Part shown: positions 1 to 8,027 of the stretch, piece by piece | Position numbering within the stretch: position 1 is the first letter of the stretch | Layout of the letters: every line of letters starts with the position of its first letter | Assembly (NCBI RefSeq): GCF_965276875.1 | Contig: NZ_OZ255701.1 | Span: 434,001 to 498,000, forward strand | Length of the DNA: 64,000 nucleotides | Direction of reading: 5' to 3' | Origin: Lichenicoccus sp965276875 | Lineage (GTDB): Bacteria > Pseudomonadota > Alphaproteobacteria > Acetobacterales > Acetobacteraceae | The notes under the pieces: generated by a model | What the model was told of the DNA's origin: nothing | The model's input: the letters and a program-made list of their open reading frames with translations, nothing else | The model's database searches: none | Made by a program: the position numbers and the translations under genes

Positions 1-470
1 TAGCGGTCACGCGCCTGGCCGCGCTGCAAAAGCCGGGCGCGGCCCACTTCGGGCGGCAGATCGAGGATCAAGGTCAGTGCGGGTGCGACGTCGAGCAGGC
101 CGGTAAGCTGCCCGATGAAGCCGAGCAACTCCGGCGCGCCATGGCCTAGCCCGTAGCCCTGATAGGCCAGGGTGGAGTCCGAGAACCGGTCGCACAGCAC
201 CAGCCGACCAGCCGCGAGGGCCGGACGAATAGTCGCCTCCACATGGTCGAGCCGGGCGGCAAAATGCACCATCGCCTCGGCGCGCAGGCTGAGGCCGTGA
301 TCACGCTGCAACAGGAACCGGCGCAACGCTTCCGCCCCGGGCGCGCCCCCCGGCTCGCGGGTGCAGAGCACGTCGACCCCGCGTGCCGCGAGTGTTTCCG
401 CCAGCATCCGCACCTGCGTCGTCTTGCCGGCGCCCTCGCCGCCCTCAATCGTGATCAGCCGGCCGGCCAC
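1..470 (-). CDS. tmk: Thymidylate kinase, 3' end cut by window edge
   Basis: Cytoplasmic dTMP kinase: phosphorylates dTMP to dTDP in dTTP synthesis. Read on the minus strand from a GTG at 470, the first about 156 residues are visible. They show the P-loop EGGEGAGKTT near residues 9-18, the TREPGG motif near 39-44, and the DRFSDSTLAYQG segment that binds dTMP. The C-terminal quarter, including the LID, lies beyond the left edge. The GTG is 4 nt downstream of the dacF stop, so the gene is probably read from the same message as mltB-rlpA-dacF. Family assignment is secure; the start codon is inferred from spacing and from where homology begins. Confidence 0.93.
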   Translation of the reverse strand, partial: MAGRLITIEGGEGAGKTTQVRMLAETLAARGVDVLCTREPGGAPGAEALRRFLLQRDHGLSLRAEAMVHFAARLDHVEATIRPALAAGRLVLCDRFSDSTLAYQGYGLGHGAPELLGFIGQLTGLLDVAPALTLILDLPPEVGRARLLQRGQARDR

Positions 471-474
471 CTGC

Positions 475-1686
475 TCAGCCGCCGCCGACCGCGTGTTCCA
501 GCACCGCCACCGCGCGTCCCGGCAGCGTCAGTCGCGCGACCGCGTGGCCAGCGACCAATGGGATGCTGAGGTCCTGCGCGCCGACGCCGCTGACCACCAT
601 CATGCCGATCCGCTGGCCAACCTTGACAGGAGCCGCAACCGGCGACTGGAAATCGGCGCTGACCTTGACCTTCTGACGCCAGCCATGCGCCAGGGTCAGC
701 ACCAGATCATGGTCGACCACGGCCGCGACCGCAGGCTTCACCCCGAGCCAGACCGGTATCGAGCGCACCGTGCTGCCCTTGGCGAACAGATGCACCTCCT
801 CGAAATTGGCGAACGCCCAACCCATCAGCCGCTCGCCCTCCTCGGCCCGCACACGTGACGACGGCATGCCGTTGAGCACCTCGATGATCCGCATGCCGTC
901 GCGTTCGGAACTGGCGCACAGGCCGAAACCGCCGGCGTCGGTATGGCCGGTCTTCAGCCCGTCGGCGAGCCCGCGATCAACCAGGACATTGCGGTTCCCC
1001 TGGTCTATGTTGTTGAACTTATAATCCTTTTCATTAAAGAAGTGATAGTATTGCGGGAAGTCCTTGATCAGCCGTCGTGCGAGGATCGCCACGTCCCGGG
1101 CTGACATGTAATGGTCCGGTGCCGGCCAGCCGGTGGCGTTGGCAAAGTGCGTCTGCGTCAGCCCCATGTGCTGCGCCTGCTGGTTCATCAGGTCCACGAA
1201 CTGCGCCTCGGAGCCGGCAATGCCCTCGGCGAGCACAATGCAGGCGTCGTTGCCCGACTGGATCACCATGCCCTGGATCAGGTCCTCGACGCTGACCTGC
1301 TGGCCTAGCGGGACAAACATCTTCGAGCCCTGCATCCGCCAGGCCTTCTCGCTCACCGGCAGCGTCTGGTCCAGCTTCAGCCGGCCCTCTTTGAGTGCTG
1401 CGAACACCAGGTAAGCGGTCATCATCTTGGTCAGCGACGAGGGCGTCATCCGCGCATCGGCATCCTTTTCCAGCAGCACCGTGCCGGTGCCAGCGTCCAT
1501 GATGAAGGCCCATTGCGCCTGCGTGTCGACTGGCCCGATCGGGGTCTCGGCCGGGCTGCTCGGCGGCATTGGTGTCTCCGGCTTCGTCGTCCGATGCCGC
1601 GTGTGGCGGCGCGCCTCGACCGGACCGCCGCACAAAGCGGGCGCGGCGGCACAGGCGAGGGTCAGCAGAAACCGTCTGGTGGGCAA
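475..1686 (-). CDS. dacF: D-alanyl-D-alanine carboxypeptidase (PBP5/6 type, S11)
   Basis: Periplasmic serine carboxypeptidase that trims the terminal D-Ala from peptidoglycan stem peptides. All three penicillin-binding motifs are present: S84-x-x-K87 (SLTK), S144-G-N146 and K245-T-G247. An N-terminal export signal with a twin Arg (PTRRFLLTLACAAAPAL) precedes a Pro-rich stretch. The C-terminal region after about residue 310 fits the PBP5 beta domain. The start is a TTG at 1686, 9 nt after the rlpA stop and behind an AGGGA; the next ATG (residue 40) would lose the signal. At 403 aa the length is normal. It sits in a cell-wall cluster with rlpA and mltB. The dacC name is equally possible. Confidence 0.95.
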   Translation of the reverse strand: MPTRRFLLTLACAAAPALCGGPVEARRHTRHRTTKPETPMPPSSPAETPIGPVDTQAQWAFIMDAGTGTVLLEKDADARMTPSSLTKMMTAYLVFAALKEGRLKLDQTLPVSEKAWRMQGSKMFVPLGQQVSVEDLIQGMVIQSGNDACIVLAEGIAGSEAQFVDLMNQQAQHMGLTQTHFANATGWPAPDHYMSARDVAILARRLIKDFPQYYHFFNEKDYKFNNIDQGNRNVLVDRGLADGLKTGHTDAGGFGLCASSERDGMRIIEVLNGMPSSRVRAEEGERLMGWAFANFEEVHLFAKGSTVRSIPVWLGVKPAVAAVVDHDLVLTLAHGWRQKVKVSADFQSPVAAPVKVGQRIGMMVVSGVGAQDLSIPLVAGHAVARLTLPGRAVAVLEHAVGGG

Positions 1687-1695
1687 GGCCTGTCC

Positions 1696-2535
1696 CTATT
1701 CAACGATGATCCGCGCCCCGACTACTCCCGCCGAACGTGCCCGGTCCAGTGCCGCATCGGCCGCCGCCACCGTGTCAAACGGTCCTGCGCGCACCTCGAA
1801 GACAACCGCGCGTCCGCGCCCGAGCCTGCGCGCCTCGCCGGCGATCCGCGCGGCCAGCGTGCGCGCGACCGACGGCGTGCTAAACTGCCCGACGTCAATC
1901 CAGAGCAGACCGGGATGTGGCGGCCCGTTCGCAATCGTCGGACGCTGAAATGAGGGTGCGCGCTCGGGTTCGGGCGCCGATGCCACGACCCCGCCGTGCC
2001 CCATCAGATCCTGCTCCTCGACCGCGACCCTGGGTGCCGCGAGCACGTCCGGCTTCGGCGCGCCGGGCAGGCCCACCAGCAGCGCCTGACTCGCACCCTG
2101 CAATTCCGTCACCCGCACCTCGGTCGCCTGGCCTGCCATGCCGAGCAGGCGCGCGGCCTTCGGCGTCACCGAGAGCAGCCGCCCCGGCGACGCCGGCCCG
2201 CGGTCGTTCAGACGCACCGCGATCGCGCGCCCGTTCTGCAAATTCTCCACACGCACCATCACCGGCAGTTGCAACGTCTGGCTGGCTCCGGTGGCGCGCG
2301 CGGGGTCGTACCGCTCGCCATCCGCGGTCACGTGCGCGGCGCTGCTGTCGACCACCGCGAGCCCGGTGCTGTCGTAGAACGCGGCCTCACGCGGATAGAA
2401 CCAGGCACCGTCTCCCTGCCAGGGTGGACCGACCGTGTAGCGCGCCCCGGCTGCATCATAGGCCGCGCGGTCATGGTGCCCGCAGCCGGCGAGTGCAGCG
2501 ACCCAGCACAGGAGTGCGGCGGCGAGACCCCTCAC
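1696..2535 (-). CDS. rlpA: RlpA-family septal lipoprotein with SPOR domain
   Basis: Outer-membrane lipoprotein of the RlpA family, which in Pseudomonas is a lytic transglycosylase acting on stripped peptidoglycan at the septum. Lipobox LAGC puts the lipidated Cys at residue 18. A double-psi beta-barrel domain carries the conserved NDRGP motif near residue 110, and a C-terminal SPOR domain (about 205-279) should bind denuded glycan. The start is a GTG overlapping the mltB stop (GTGA). Odd point: where active homologues have a His (xAAHxTLP) this protein reads GASQTLQLP, so Ser replaces the expected catalytic His although the acidic residues remain. Activity may therefore be reduced or absent; SPOR-mediated septal targeting should be intact. 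Confidence 0.9.
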   Translation of the reverse strand: MRGLAAALLCWVAALAGCGHHDRAAYDAAGARYTVGPPWQGDGAWFYPREAAFYDSTGLAVVDSSAAHVTADGERYDPARATGASQTLQLPVMVRVENLQNGRAIAVRLNDRGPASPGRLLSVTPKAARLLGMAGQATEVRVTELQGASQALLVGLPGAPKPDVLAAPRVAVEEQDLMGHGGVVASAPEPERAPSFQRPTIANGPPHPGLLWIDVGQFSTPSVARTLAARIAGEARRLGRGRAVVFEVRAGPFDTVAAADAALDRARSAGVVGARIIVE

Positions 2536-3494
2536 GCGGTAGTGTCGCCGAGCAGGCCCACCGCCAGGCTGTAGAAGTCGGACGGATTGTAGCGCCGGAT
2601 CACATCGAAATTCTCGTAGACCATGAACACGTCGCCTCCGAGGCCGTCGGGTGCTACGATGGCGCCAATCCTGTCTGGGTCGCGAAAACCGGCGCCATCG
2701 GCACGGCGGACACCCAGACGCATCCAGGCGCCGAGTGGACGGCGCACGCGGCGTCCGATGGGCGCAAGCCCGGCGGGCACCCGCGCCGGCTCGCCCCAGG
2801 GCGCGCCCGCCACCCAGCCATTACGCGCCAGGTAGTTCGCAATCGAGGCCAGCACGTCGGCATCGCTGGCCCAGATGTTGCGCCGACCATCGCCGTCAAA
2901 ATCCACCGCATAGCGCAGGAACGAGCTCGGCATGAATTGCGGCTGGCCCATCGCGCCTGCGTAGCTGCCGAGCATGTGACCTGGCGTCACATCACCCTGC
3001 TGGAGGATACGCAGCGCGCCCAGCAGCTCGGCGGTGAAGAAGCCGGCGCGGCGGCCGTCATAGGCAAGTGTCGCCAACGCATCGACGACGCCGAACGTGC
3101 CGCACAGGCTGCCATAGCGCGACTCGATGCCCCAGATGGCGACCGCGACTCGCGGATCGGCCGGAAAATGCCGGCGGATGGCGCGCAACAGGGCCAGCCT
3201 CTCCTGCCAGGCGGCGCGCGCGCCGTCGATCTTGGCCGGGGTGAGCACCAGGCTGCGATAACGCGCCCAGGTCAGGGTGAATTCCGGCTGGTTGCGGTCG
3301 CGCTGCAGCACGCTGGCGTTCGGGCGATCCATCGTCAGCGCGCCATCGAGCACGGCGTCGCTGACTCCAAGCCTGCGCGCCTGCGCACGCACGGTCGCGA
3401 GGAAGGCGGCAAAACCTGGCGCTGGGCTGCGCGCGAAGGCCCCGCCGGCAGGGAGGACGGCGAGTGCCGCGAGCAGGTGACGTCGATCGAGCAT
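2532..3494 (-). CDS. mltB: Lytic murein transglycosylase B
   Basis: Cleaves the MurNAc-GlcNAc bond of peptidoglycan with 1,6-anhydro product formation. The catalytic glutamate is E124 in WGIESRYG, followed by the MltB-family GAMGQPQFMPSSF block (about 180-192) and FDGDGRRNIW. The N-terminus MLDRRHLLAALAVLPAGGAFA is a Tat-like or Sec signal without a lipobox, so the enzyme is probably soluble in the periplasm. At 320 aa it lacks the C-terminal PG-binding domain seen in longer alphaproteobacterial MltB proteins. First gene of the mltB-rlpA-dacF-tmk run, overlapping rlpA by 4 nt. Confidence 0.93.
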   Translation of the reverse strand: MLDRRHLLAALAVLPAGGAFARSPAPGFAAFLATVRAQARRLGVSDAVLDGALTMDRPNASVLQRDRNQPEFTLTWARYRSLVLTPAKIDGARAAWQERLALLRAIRRHFPADPRVAVAIWGIESRYGSLCGTFGVVDALATLAYDGRRAGFFTAELLGALRILQQGDVTPGHMLGSYAGAMGQPQFMPSSFLRYAVDFDGDGRRNIWASDADVLASIANYLARNGWVAGAPWGEPARVPAGLAPIGRRVRRPLGAWMRLGVRRADGAGFRDPDRIGAIVAPDGLGGDVFMVYENFDVIRRYNPSDFYSLAVGLLGDTTA

Positions 3495-3542
3495 CGCCCG
3501 CCTGTGCCATAGCGGACCGTCAAAAGACAGTGAAACCGCTGG

Positions 3543-4004
3543 TTAATCCGGCTTGGGCCGACGTCCCTCGCGGGCGCCATACAGCAGATAATGCAGGAAC
3601 GGGTTCAACCCCGCGGCCGCGACGTCCGGATTGTTCACGGCATACCATTTCGTGTCGAAATGCCGGTTCGGGTTGCGGCCCTCGCGCACGCCGTTGTCAA
3701 AGAAGTGCATCACCGGATCCAGGCTGGCCGCCTGCACGTCGGGATATTCGCGCTTATACCAGTCCGGATCAAAGATCAGGGATTGGGTCTCGATCGGAGT
3801 CCCCAACGCGCTGAGCAACGCCACCTCACCCACCTGTATCGCGGCGTCTCCGGACGGAGGCCCGCTGGTAGTGCGTCTCGCCTTTGCGCTTACGGCCATC
3901 TGCCCCGCCACCCCTGTTCGCGGAACAATCCTACCCAACATGGCGTCGAAAGTCAGCACTCCGCTGGCAAGCCAAGGAGCCGGTGAGAAAACAGGTGACG
4001 CCAT
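3543..4004 (-). CDS. Small protein with two FDxxWY-YPDV-HY-EGRxP repeats
   Basis: 153 aa of unknown function. The C-terminal half is two tandem copies of a roughly 37-residue unit: residues 79-115 (FDPDWYKREYPDV then HFFDNGVREGR) and 116-153 (FDTKWYAVNNPDV then HYLLYGAREGR). This unit occurs in alphaproteobacteria, often attached to glycosyltransferases or in long surface proteins; here it stands almost alone. The N-terminal 75 residues are low in recognisable features and contain no clear signal peptide. It is 48 bp upstream (in transcription sense) of mltB and divergent from dedA. The ATG at 4004 is close behind an AAGGGG, but a shorter start is possible. Function unknown. Confidence 0.75.
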   Translation of the reverse strand: MASPVFSPAPWLASGVLTFDAMLGRIVPRTGVAGQMAVSAKARRTTSGPPSGDAAIQVGEVALLSALGTPIETQSLIFDPDWYKREYPDVQAASLDPVMHFFDNGVREGRNPNRHFDTKWYAVNNPDVAAAGLNPFLHYLLYGAREGRRPKPD

Positions 4005-4185
4005 CCCCTTGCCCCACTATGGAACAGCGGTCGCGGTCGGCGTGGCGCTTTTTCTGGACATATGCAGCGCGCGTGATCGTAAGCCCGCCTGACTTCGGCA
4101 AACGGAGGCCCTTGATCCCCGCGTCGCAGGCAGCCAGCACGGCGCGGGTCGTCTCGCCACTCGCGGAACCCCCGGTCGGGCGCGG

Positions 4186-4764
4186 ATGATCTCCCTCTCG
4201 GTGTCGGCCCTGCTCAAGGGAGCTGGCGGGCATCCCGTTTATCAGGTGATCGCCATCATCCTCGGGACCTTCATCCTTGAGGATGCGGCGACCGTGATCG
4301 CCGCCATGCAATGTGCGTCGGGCGGTATTCGCGTCGCTGTGGCGCTGTGTGCGCTCTATGCCGGAATCGTGCTCGGCGACCTCGGCCTGTATGGCGCCGG
4401 GAGGCTTGCCGCCCTATGGCCCTGGGTGCGCCGCATGATCCCGGCCGAGCGTCACGCGCGCGGGCATCGCTGGATTTCCAAACGCGTGTTCCGCGTGGTG
4501 TTCATCAGCCGTTTCGTGCCGGGCGCGCGCCTGCCGACCTACACCGCCTGCGGCTTCCTCGGCGCCAGCTTCCCGCAATTCGCGCTCGCCGCGGTGATTG
4601 CAACTTCGATCTGGACCAGCCTGTTGTTCTTCGTATCGATGCGGGTGGGCCGTTTACTCATGGAGCATTTCGGTGCATGGCGATGGGCCGGTGCGATCGG
4701 CTTCGCCGTCGTCGTGGTGGTTCTCGGGCGGGTTCTCGCCCATTTTCAGGATGAAGCGGCATGA
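4186..4764 (+). CDS. DedA-family inner-membrane protein
   Basis: Integral membrane protein of the DedA/SNARE-associated superfamily; several members are proposed lipid-carrier flippases. It has the N-terminal FILEDAATVIA acidic segment, the FISRFVPGARLPTY motif (the conserved R-x-x-P-G-x-R), and several hydrophobic spans including one at the C-terminus. 192 aa is near the family norm. The ATG at 4186 has only a weak Shine-Dalgarno. Its stop overlaps the start of the following ATP-grasp gene by 4 nt (ATGA), so the two products are probably made in a fixed ratio and may work on the same lipid or envelope substrate (inference). Confidence 0.85.
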   Translation: MISLSVSALLKGAGGHPVYQVIAIILGTFILEDAATVIAAMQCASGGIRVAVALCALYAGIVLGDLGLYGAGRLAALWPWVRRMIPAERHARGHRWISKRVFRVVFISRFVPGARLPTYTACGFLGASFPQFALAAVIATSIWTSLLFFVSMRVGRLLMEHFGAWRWAGAIGFAVVVVVLGRVLAHFQDEAA

Positions 4765-5843
4765 GTGACTGGACGGCCATCGATGCCCGCATGGCCGATC
4801 CGAAGCCCGTCTCGCCGTTCGAGTTCTGGCCGGGTTGGCTATTCTACGCACCGGTGGTCGCCTACTGGATCGCCCTCGGCCTGCGCTACGGCGATTTCAG
4901 CCTGCCGACCGCGGCAAACCCGCGCATCTCGACCGGCGGCCTGTGCGGCGAAAGCAAAAGCTCGATCCTCGACCAGGCGGGAGATGCGGCCACCCCCTGG
5001 ATTGCGCCCTACGTCCGCTTGACGACCGGCGAGCACGACCAGGCGCGCGCGCTGGCGCTGATGGACGGCGCCGGGCTGGCGCTGCCGCTGGTGGTCAAGC
5101 CCGACATCGGCTGCAACGGCACCGGCGTCCGCCTGGTAGAGAACCCTGAGGCACTCTCCTCAGCGCTCGCCGCCTTCCCCCGAGGCATCGACCTGCAGCT
5201 TCAGGAACTGGTGCCCTACGAGGGCGAGGCCGGGGTGTTCTTCGTCCGTCATCCCGGTCAGACCGAAGGCGTCATCACCTCGCTGACCCACAAGAAGGCG
5301 CCCATCCTGTTCGGCGACGGACGCTCCACAATCCTCGAGCTCATCATGGCCGATCCACGCACGCGCCTGGTGCCGCATCTCTATCTACCGCGCCTGCGCG
5401 ACCGCTTGGCCGACATCATCCCCGCCGGCGCCCCGCTGCGGCTGGTCTTCGCCGGCAATCATTGCAAGGGCTCGATCTTCGCCAACGGCGAGGCCGACAT
5501 CACCCCCGCCTTGACCGCGTCCATCGGGCGCATCATGGCCGATTTCCCGGATTTCCATTTCGGCCGCATCGACATCCGCTATCCCACGCTGGCCAGCCTG
5601 CGCGGCGGTGTCGGCTTTCGCATCATCGAAATCAACGGCGTCGGCTCCGAGGCAACCCACATCTGGGATCCGGCGACTCGGCTGCGCGATGCGTATCGCA
5701 CCCAGTTCGAACACTACCGAACCGCCTTTCAGATCGGTGCGGCCCAGCGCAGCGCGGGGTTCACGAGCAGCGGCTTATGGCGGATGTTCCGTGATTGGCG
5801 CACCCAGCGACGCCTGATGGCCTCCTACCCGATGAACGACTAG
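4761..5843 (+). CDS. ATP-grasp carboxylate-amine ligase-like protein
   Basis: 360 aa related to the ATP-grasp fold of D-Ala-D-Ala ligase-type enzymes, which join a carboxylate to an amine through an acyl phosphate. Visible elements are a nucleotide-binding stretch VVKPDIGCNGTGV (about 111-123), a QELVPYEGEAG segment, and the Mg-binding end FRIIEINGVGSEATHIWDP (about 288-306). An unusual hydrophobic N-terminal segment WPGWLFYAPVVAYWIALGL (about 24-42) looks able to associate with the membrane. Start ATG overlaps the dedA stop. The substrate cannot be read from sequence; it is probably not the housekeeping Ddl, which is shorter and normally beside the mur genes. Confidence 0.75.
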   Translation: MSDWTAIDARMADPKPVSPFEFWPGWLFYAPVVAYWIALGLRYGDFSLPTAANPRISTGGLCGESKSSILDQAGDAATPWIAPYVRLTTGEHDQARALALMDGAGLALPLVVKPDIGCNGTGVRLVENPEALSSALAAFPRGIDLQLQELVPYEGEAGVFFVRHPGQTEGVITSLTHKKAPILFGDGRSTILELIMADPRTRLVPHLYLPRLRDRLADIIPAGAPLRLVFAGNHCKGSIFANGEADITPALTASIGRIMADFPDFHFGRIDIRYPTLASLRGGVGFRIIEINGVGSEATHIWDPATRLRDAYRTQFEHYRTAFQIGAAQRSAGFTSSGLWRMFRDWRTQRRLMASYPMND

Positions 5844-5898
5844 AACAAAGCGATAGAGCTAAAGCAGTGCGTCAAATGTCGCCATGCCGGCAGCTTGC

Positions 5899-5926
5899 CT
5901 GACTTTGCATCTTAAGCTTCCATAAT
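5899..5926 (+). promoter_or_regulatory. Candidate sigma-70 promoter of the epoxide hydrolase
   Basis: CTGACT (5899-5904) and CATAAT (5921-5926) are separated by 16 bp and lie 31 bp before the ATG at 5957. Matches to the consensus are 4/6 and 5/6. The 113-bp gap holding it has no gene. Confidence 0.4.
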
Positions 5927-5956
5927 CGGCGTTGCACGAAGGACGGGCGCGCTCCG

Positions 5957-7135
5957 ATGGCAGAGATGTCGACATATGAGGTGCACGTTCCGCAGGAACG
6001 CCTCGACGCCATCCGCGGTGCTATAGCGACGTTCGACTGGGACGATTACCCGGACCTGATTGAGGCTGGCGACTGCTGGTCGGCCGGGACGTCCCTAGGG
6101 TTTCTGCGAAGACTTTGCGCGCATTGGACAACCGGTTTCGACTGGCGCGCCCAGGAGGCGGCGATCAACCGCTTCCCACAGATGATGTACGAGTGTGACG
6201 GTCAACGCATCCACCTCCTGCACGAGCGCGGATCTGGGCCAAACGATGCGGCACTGGTGCTGACGCATGGCTGGCCTGGATCAGTGGTGGAGTTCCTCGG
6301 CGTTATTGATCGCCTCGCCCACCCCGAGCGGTTCGGCGGCATTGCAGCAGACGGCATTGACGTGGTGGTGCCGGCATTGCCCGGATTCGGCTTTTCTGGG
6401 CGCCCGGTCGCGCCGATCGGTCCACGACGGATCGCCGCGATCTGGGACCGGCTGTTGCGTGACGGGCTGGGATACGAACGCTATATCGCCCAGGGTGGCG
6501 ACTGGGGTTCGATGGTCTCCGCGATGGCTGGTCTGGATCACTCGGTCGCCAAGGGTGGGGGGTGTGAGGCGATCCACCTGAACTATTTCGGCAGCCGGGC
6601 CGAGGGAACCCCAGAGACTGATGAGGTGCGCGCATTCGAGGCGCGATGCCAACCGTTCCTACAGGATGGCCGCGCCTACTCGGACGTCCAGCGCACCCGG
6701 CCGCAGACCCTGGGCTTCGCGATGCAGAACAATCCAGTGGGACAGGCAGCATGGATCGTCGACAAGTTCCACGCGTGGTCTGACCTGGGCGGACGCGAGC
6801 CCGACGCCGTCTTCAGCCTCGATGATTTGCTGACAAACATCATGCTGTATGTCGCAACCAACACCTTCACGACCGCCACCTGGATCTATCACGCAGCCCA
6901 GCACGAGGTGATGCGCTCCCTGCCACAAGGCACCCGCATCGAGGTGTTAACCGGCTACGCAAGCTTCCCTTACGATCTCCGCCCGCTGCCGCCGCGAAGT
7001 CTGCTTCAGGAAACCTATAATCTCGTCCAGTTCACCGAGTATGAGCGCGGTGGTCACTTCGCAGCGCTCGAACGACCAGACGAATTCGCCAATGATGTCG
7101 CGAAATTTGTTCGACACGTGCGTAAAGCTCGCTGA
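5957..7135 (+). CDS. Epoxide hydrolase (EHN plus alpha/beta-hydrolase)
   Basis: 392-aa microsomal-type epoxide hydrolase that opens epoxides to diols. The N-terminal EHN domain (about 8-115) precedes the alpha/beta-hydrolase core. The oxyanion motif HGWPGS is at 104-109, nucleophile D182 is in GGDWGSM, and the catalytic His is H367 in GGHFAALERP. No signal peptide, so cytoplasmic. The protein is full length. It stands alone: the genes on both sides face different functions, and it has its own candidate promoter. The physiological substrate is not evident. Confidence 0.93.
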   Translation: MAEMSTYEVHVPQERLDAIRGAIATFDWDDYPDLIEAGDCWSAGTSLGFLRRLCAHWTTGFDWRAQEAAINRFPQMMYECDGQRIHLLHERGSGPNDAALVLTHGWPGSVVEFLGVIDRLAHPERFGGIAADGIDVVVPALPGFGFSGRPVAPIGPRRIAAIWDRLLRDGLGYERYIAQGGDWGSMVSAMAGLDHSVAKGGGCEAIHLNYFGSRAEGTPETDEVRAFEARCQPFLQDGRAYSDVQRTRPQTLGFAMQNNPVGQAAWIVDKFHAWSDLGGREPDAVFSLDDLLTNIMLYVATNTFTTATWIYHAAQHEVMRSLPQGTRIEVLTGYASFPYDLRPLPPRSLLQETYNLVQFTEYERGGHFAALERPDEFANDVAKFVRHVRKAR

Positions 7136-7470
7136 CGGAAGCATGATCCCACGAACCTCTGCGCCCCCAACCGCCCAACTACACTCTAACAACGCAACCC
7201 GAAACCAGGAGCTCACGCCGTTTCATGGCGCTTCAGGCAGTGCGGACAATTCATCGCAGATCACACCCCAGGCGAGCTTGTCGCGTACATGCCCTCGGAG
7301 AGGCGGCGTGACTATAGGTCAGCATTGTCCCTCAGGCCCGGCAGAAGCTGCGTTCTACCGCCAGGCTCGGCCAAAACCGGACCGGTTGGCCCGCGGTAAA
7401 CTCCAATGCGGAGCACTTTCGGACCAGGCGGAACCGCTTGGTCCGATGCAGTGCTCGTAAAAACAAAGAC
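7136..7470. other. Gene-free interval with nested inverted repeats
   Basis: 335 bp between the convergent epoxide hydrolase and mlaD genes. No convincing reading frame. It holds an AACCGG-A-CCGGTT dyad at 7375-7387 and a longer nested hairpin at 7411-7456. The composition is more mixed than in the flanking genes; it could be a relic of an insertion, but no transposase remnant is recognisable. Confidence 0.6.
7411..7456. repeat. Nested inverted repeat between convergent genes
   Basis: The outer arms GAGCACT (7411-7417) and AGTGCTC (7450-7456) enclose inner arms CGGACCA (7420-7426) and TGGTCCG (7439-7445). Within these, GCGG (7428-7431) pairs with CCGC (7434-7437) across two As, with a G-T wobble joining the blocks. 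Neither side has a T tract, so it is not a standard intrinsic terminator, though its position suits a bidirectional one. Confidence 0.6.
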
Positions 7471-7926
7471 CTAATCCCCGAGGCCGCCGCCGCCGAAAAT
7501 ATACTGACTGATGCTCTGCTCAAGGCTGAGCATCGCATGCGTGTCGCGGATCGTCGCCCCCGGCGCCAGCCTACGGCCCGCATGCCCGGGTTCGACCAGG
7601 AGCGCATCGGCGGCGGTAAAGCCGCTGCTGCCGATGCTCAGGCTGGTGTCGGCGGGCAGCCGGTAGCGGTCGTCGATCCGGAACGCCACCTTCGTTACGA
7701 AGGTCGCCGGATCGAGGGTGATCGAGGCCACCCTGCCTACCGTAACCCCGCCGATGCGAACGTCCGCCCCCGCTTGCAGCCCGTTCGCAGACGTGAAGAT
7801 CGCCTCCAGCCCATAGCGCGGGCCGCCCGCCTGGTGGCGTTGCAGAACCGTGTAGGCACAAAAGCCTCCCGTGACGGCGATCACCGAAGCACTGGCCAGG
7901 ACGGCGAACCCGCTATGACGCGCCAC
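7471..7926 (-). CDS. mlaD: MlaD-type MCE-domain lipid transport protein
   Basis: Periplasmic, membrane-anchored MCE protein; MlaD hexamers bind phospholipids for the Mla retrograde or anterograde trafficking pathway. A GTG start at 7926 behind GGAGAG gives 151 aa: one N-terminal membrane anchor (about 5-25), then one MCE domain (about 38-118, YGLEAIFTSANGLQAGADVRIGGV-type). The pattern ends ADALLVEPG and a short tail. The longer frame to 8037 is rejected because homology starts at ARHSGFAVL. The partners mlaE, mlaF and mlaC are not adjacent, unlike in many genomes. Divergent from uppP. Confidence 0.88.
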   Translation of the reverse strand: MARHSGFAVLASASVIAVTGGFCAYTVLQRHQAGGPRYGLEAIFTSANGLQAGADVRIGGVTVGRVASITLDPATFVTKVAFRIDDRYRLPADTSLSIGSSGFTAADALLVEPGHAGRRLAPGATIRDTHAMLSLEQSISQYIFGGGGLGD

Positions 7927-8027
7927 GCTGCTCTCCTCTCGCCATGGCGCGCTGCATCCCACGCGCTTGCCCCAGGTGCAAGACTCCGGCAACAACCAAG
8001 CCCTTCGGAACCGACGAGGCCGGCCGC

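Noticed and set aside
7041..7460. 139-codon plus-strand frame in the gap after the epoxide hydrolase
   Set aside because: It starts inside the hydrolase gene, has no ribosome site or domain, and runs through the nested hairpins.
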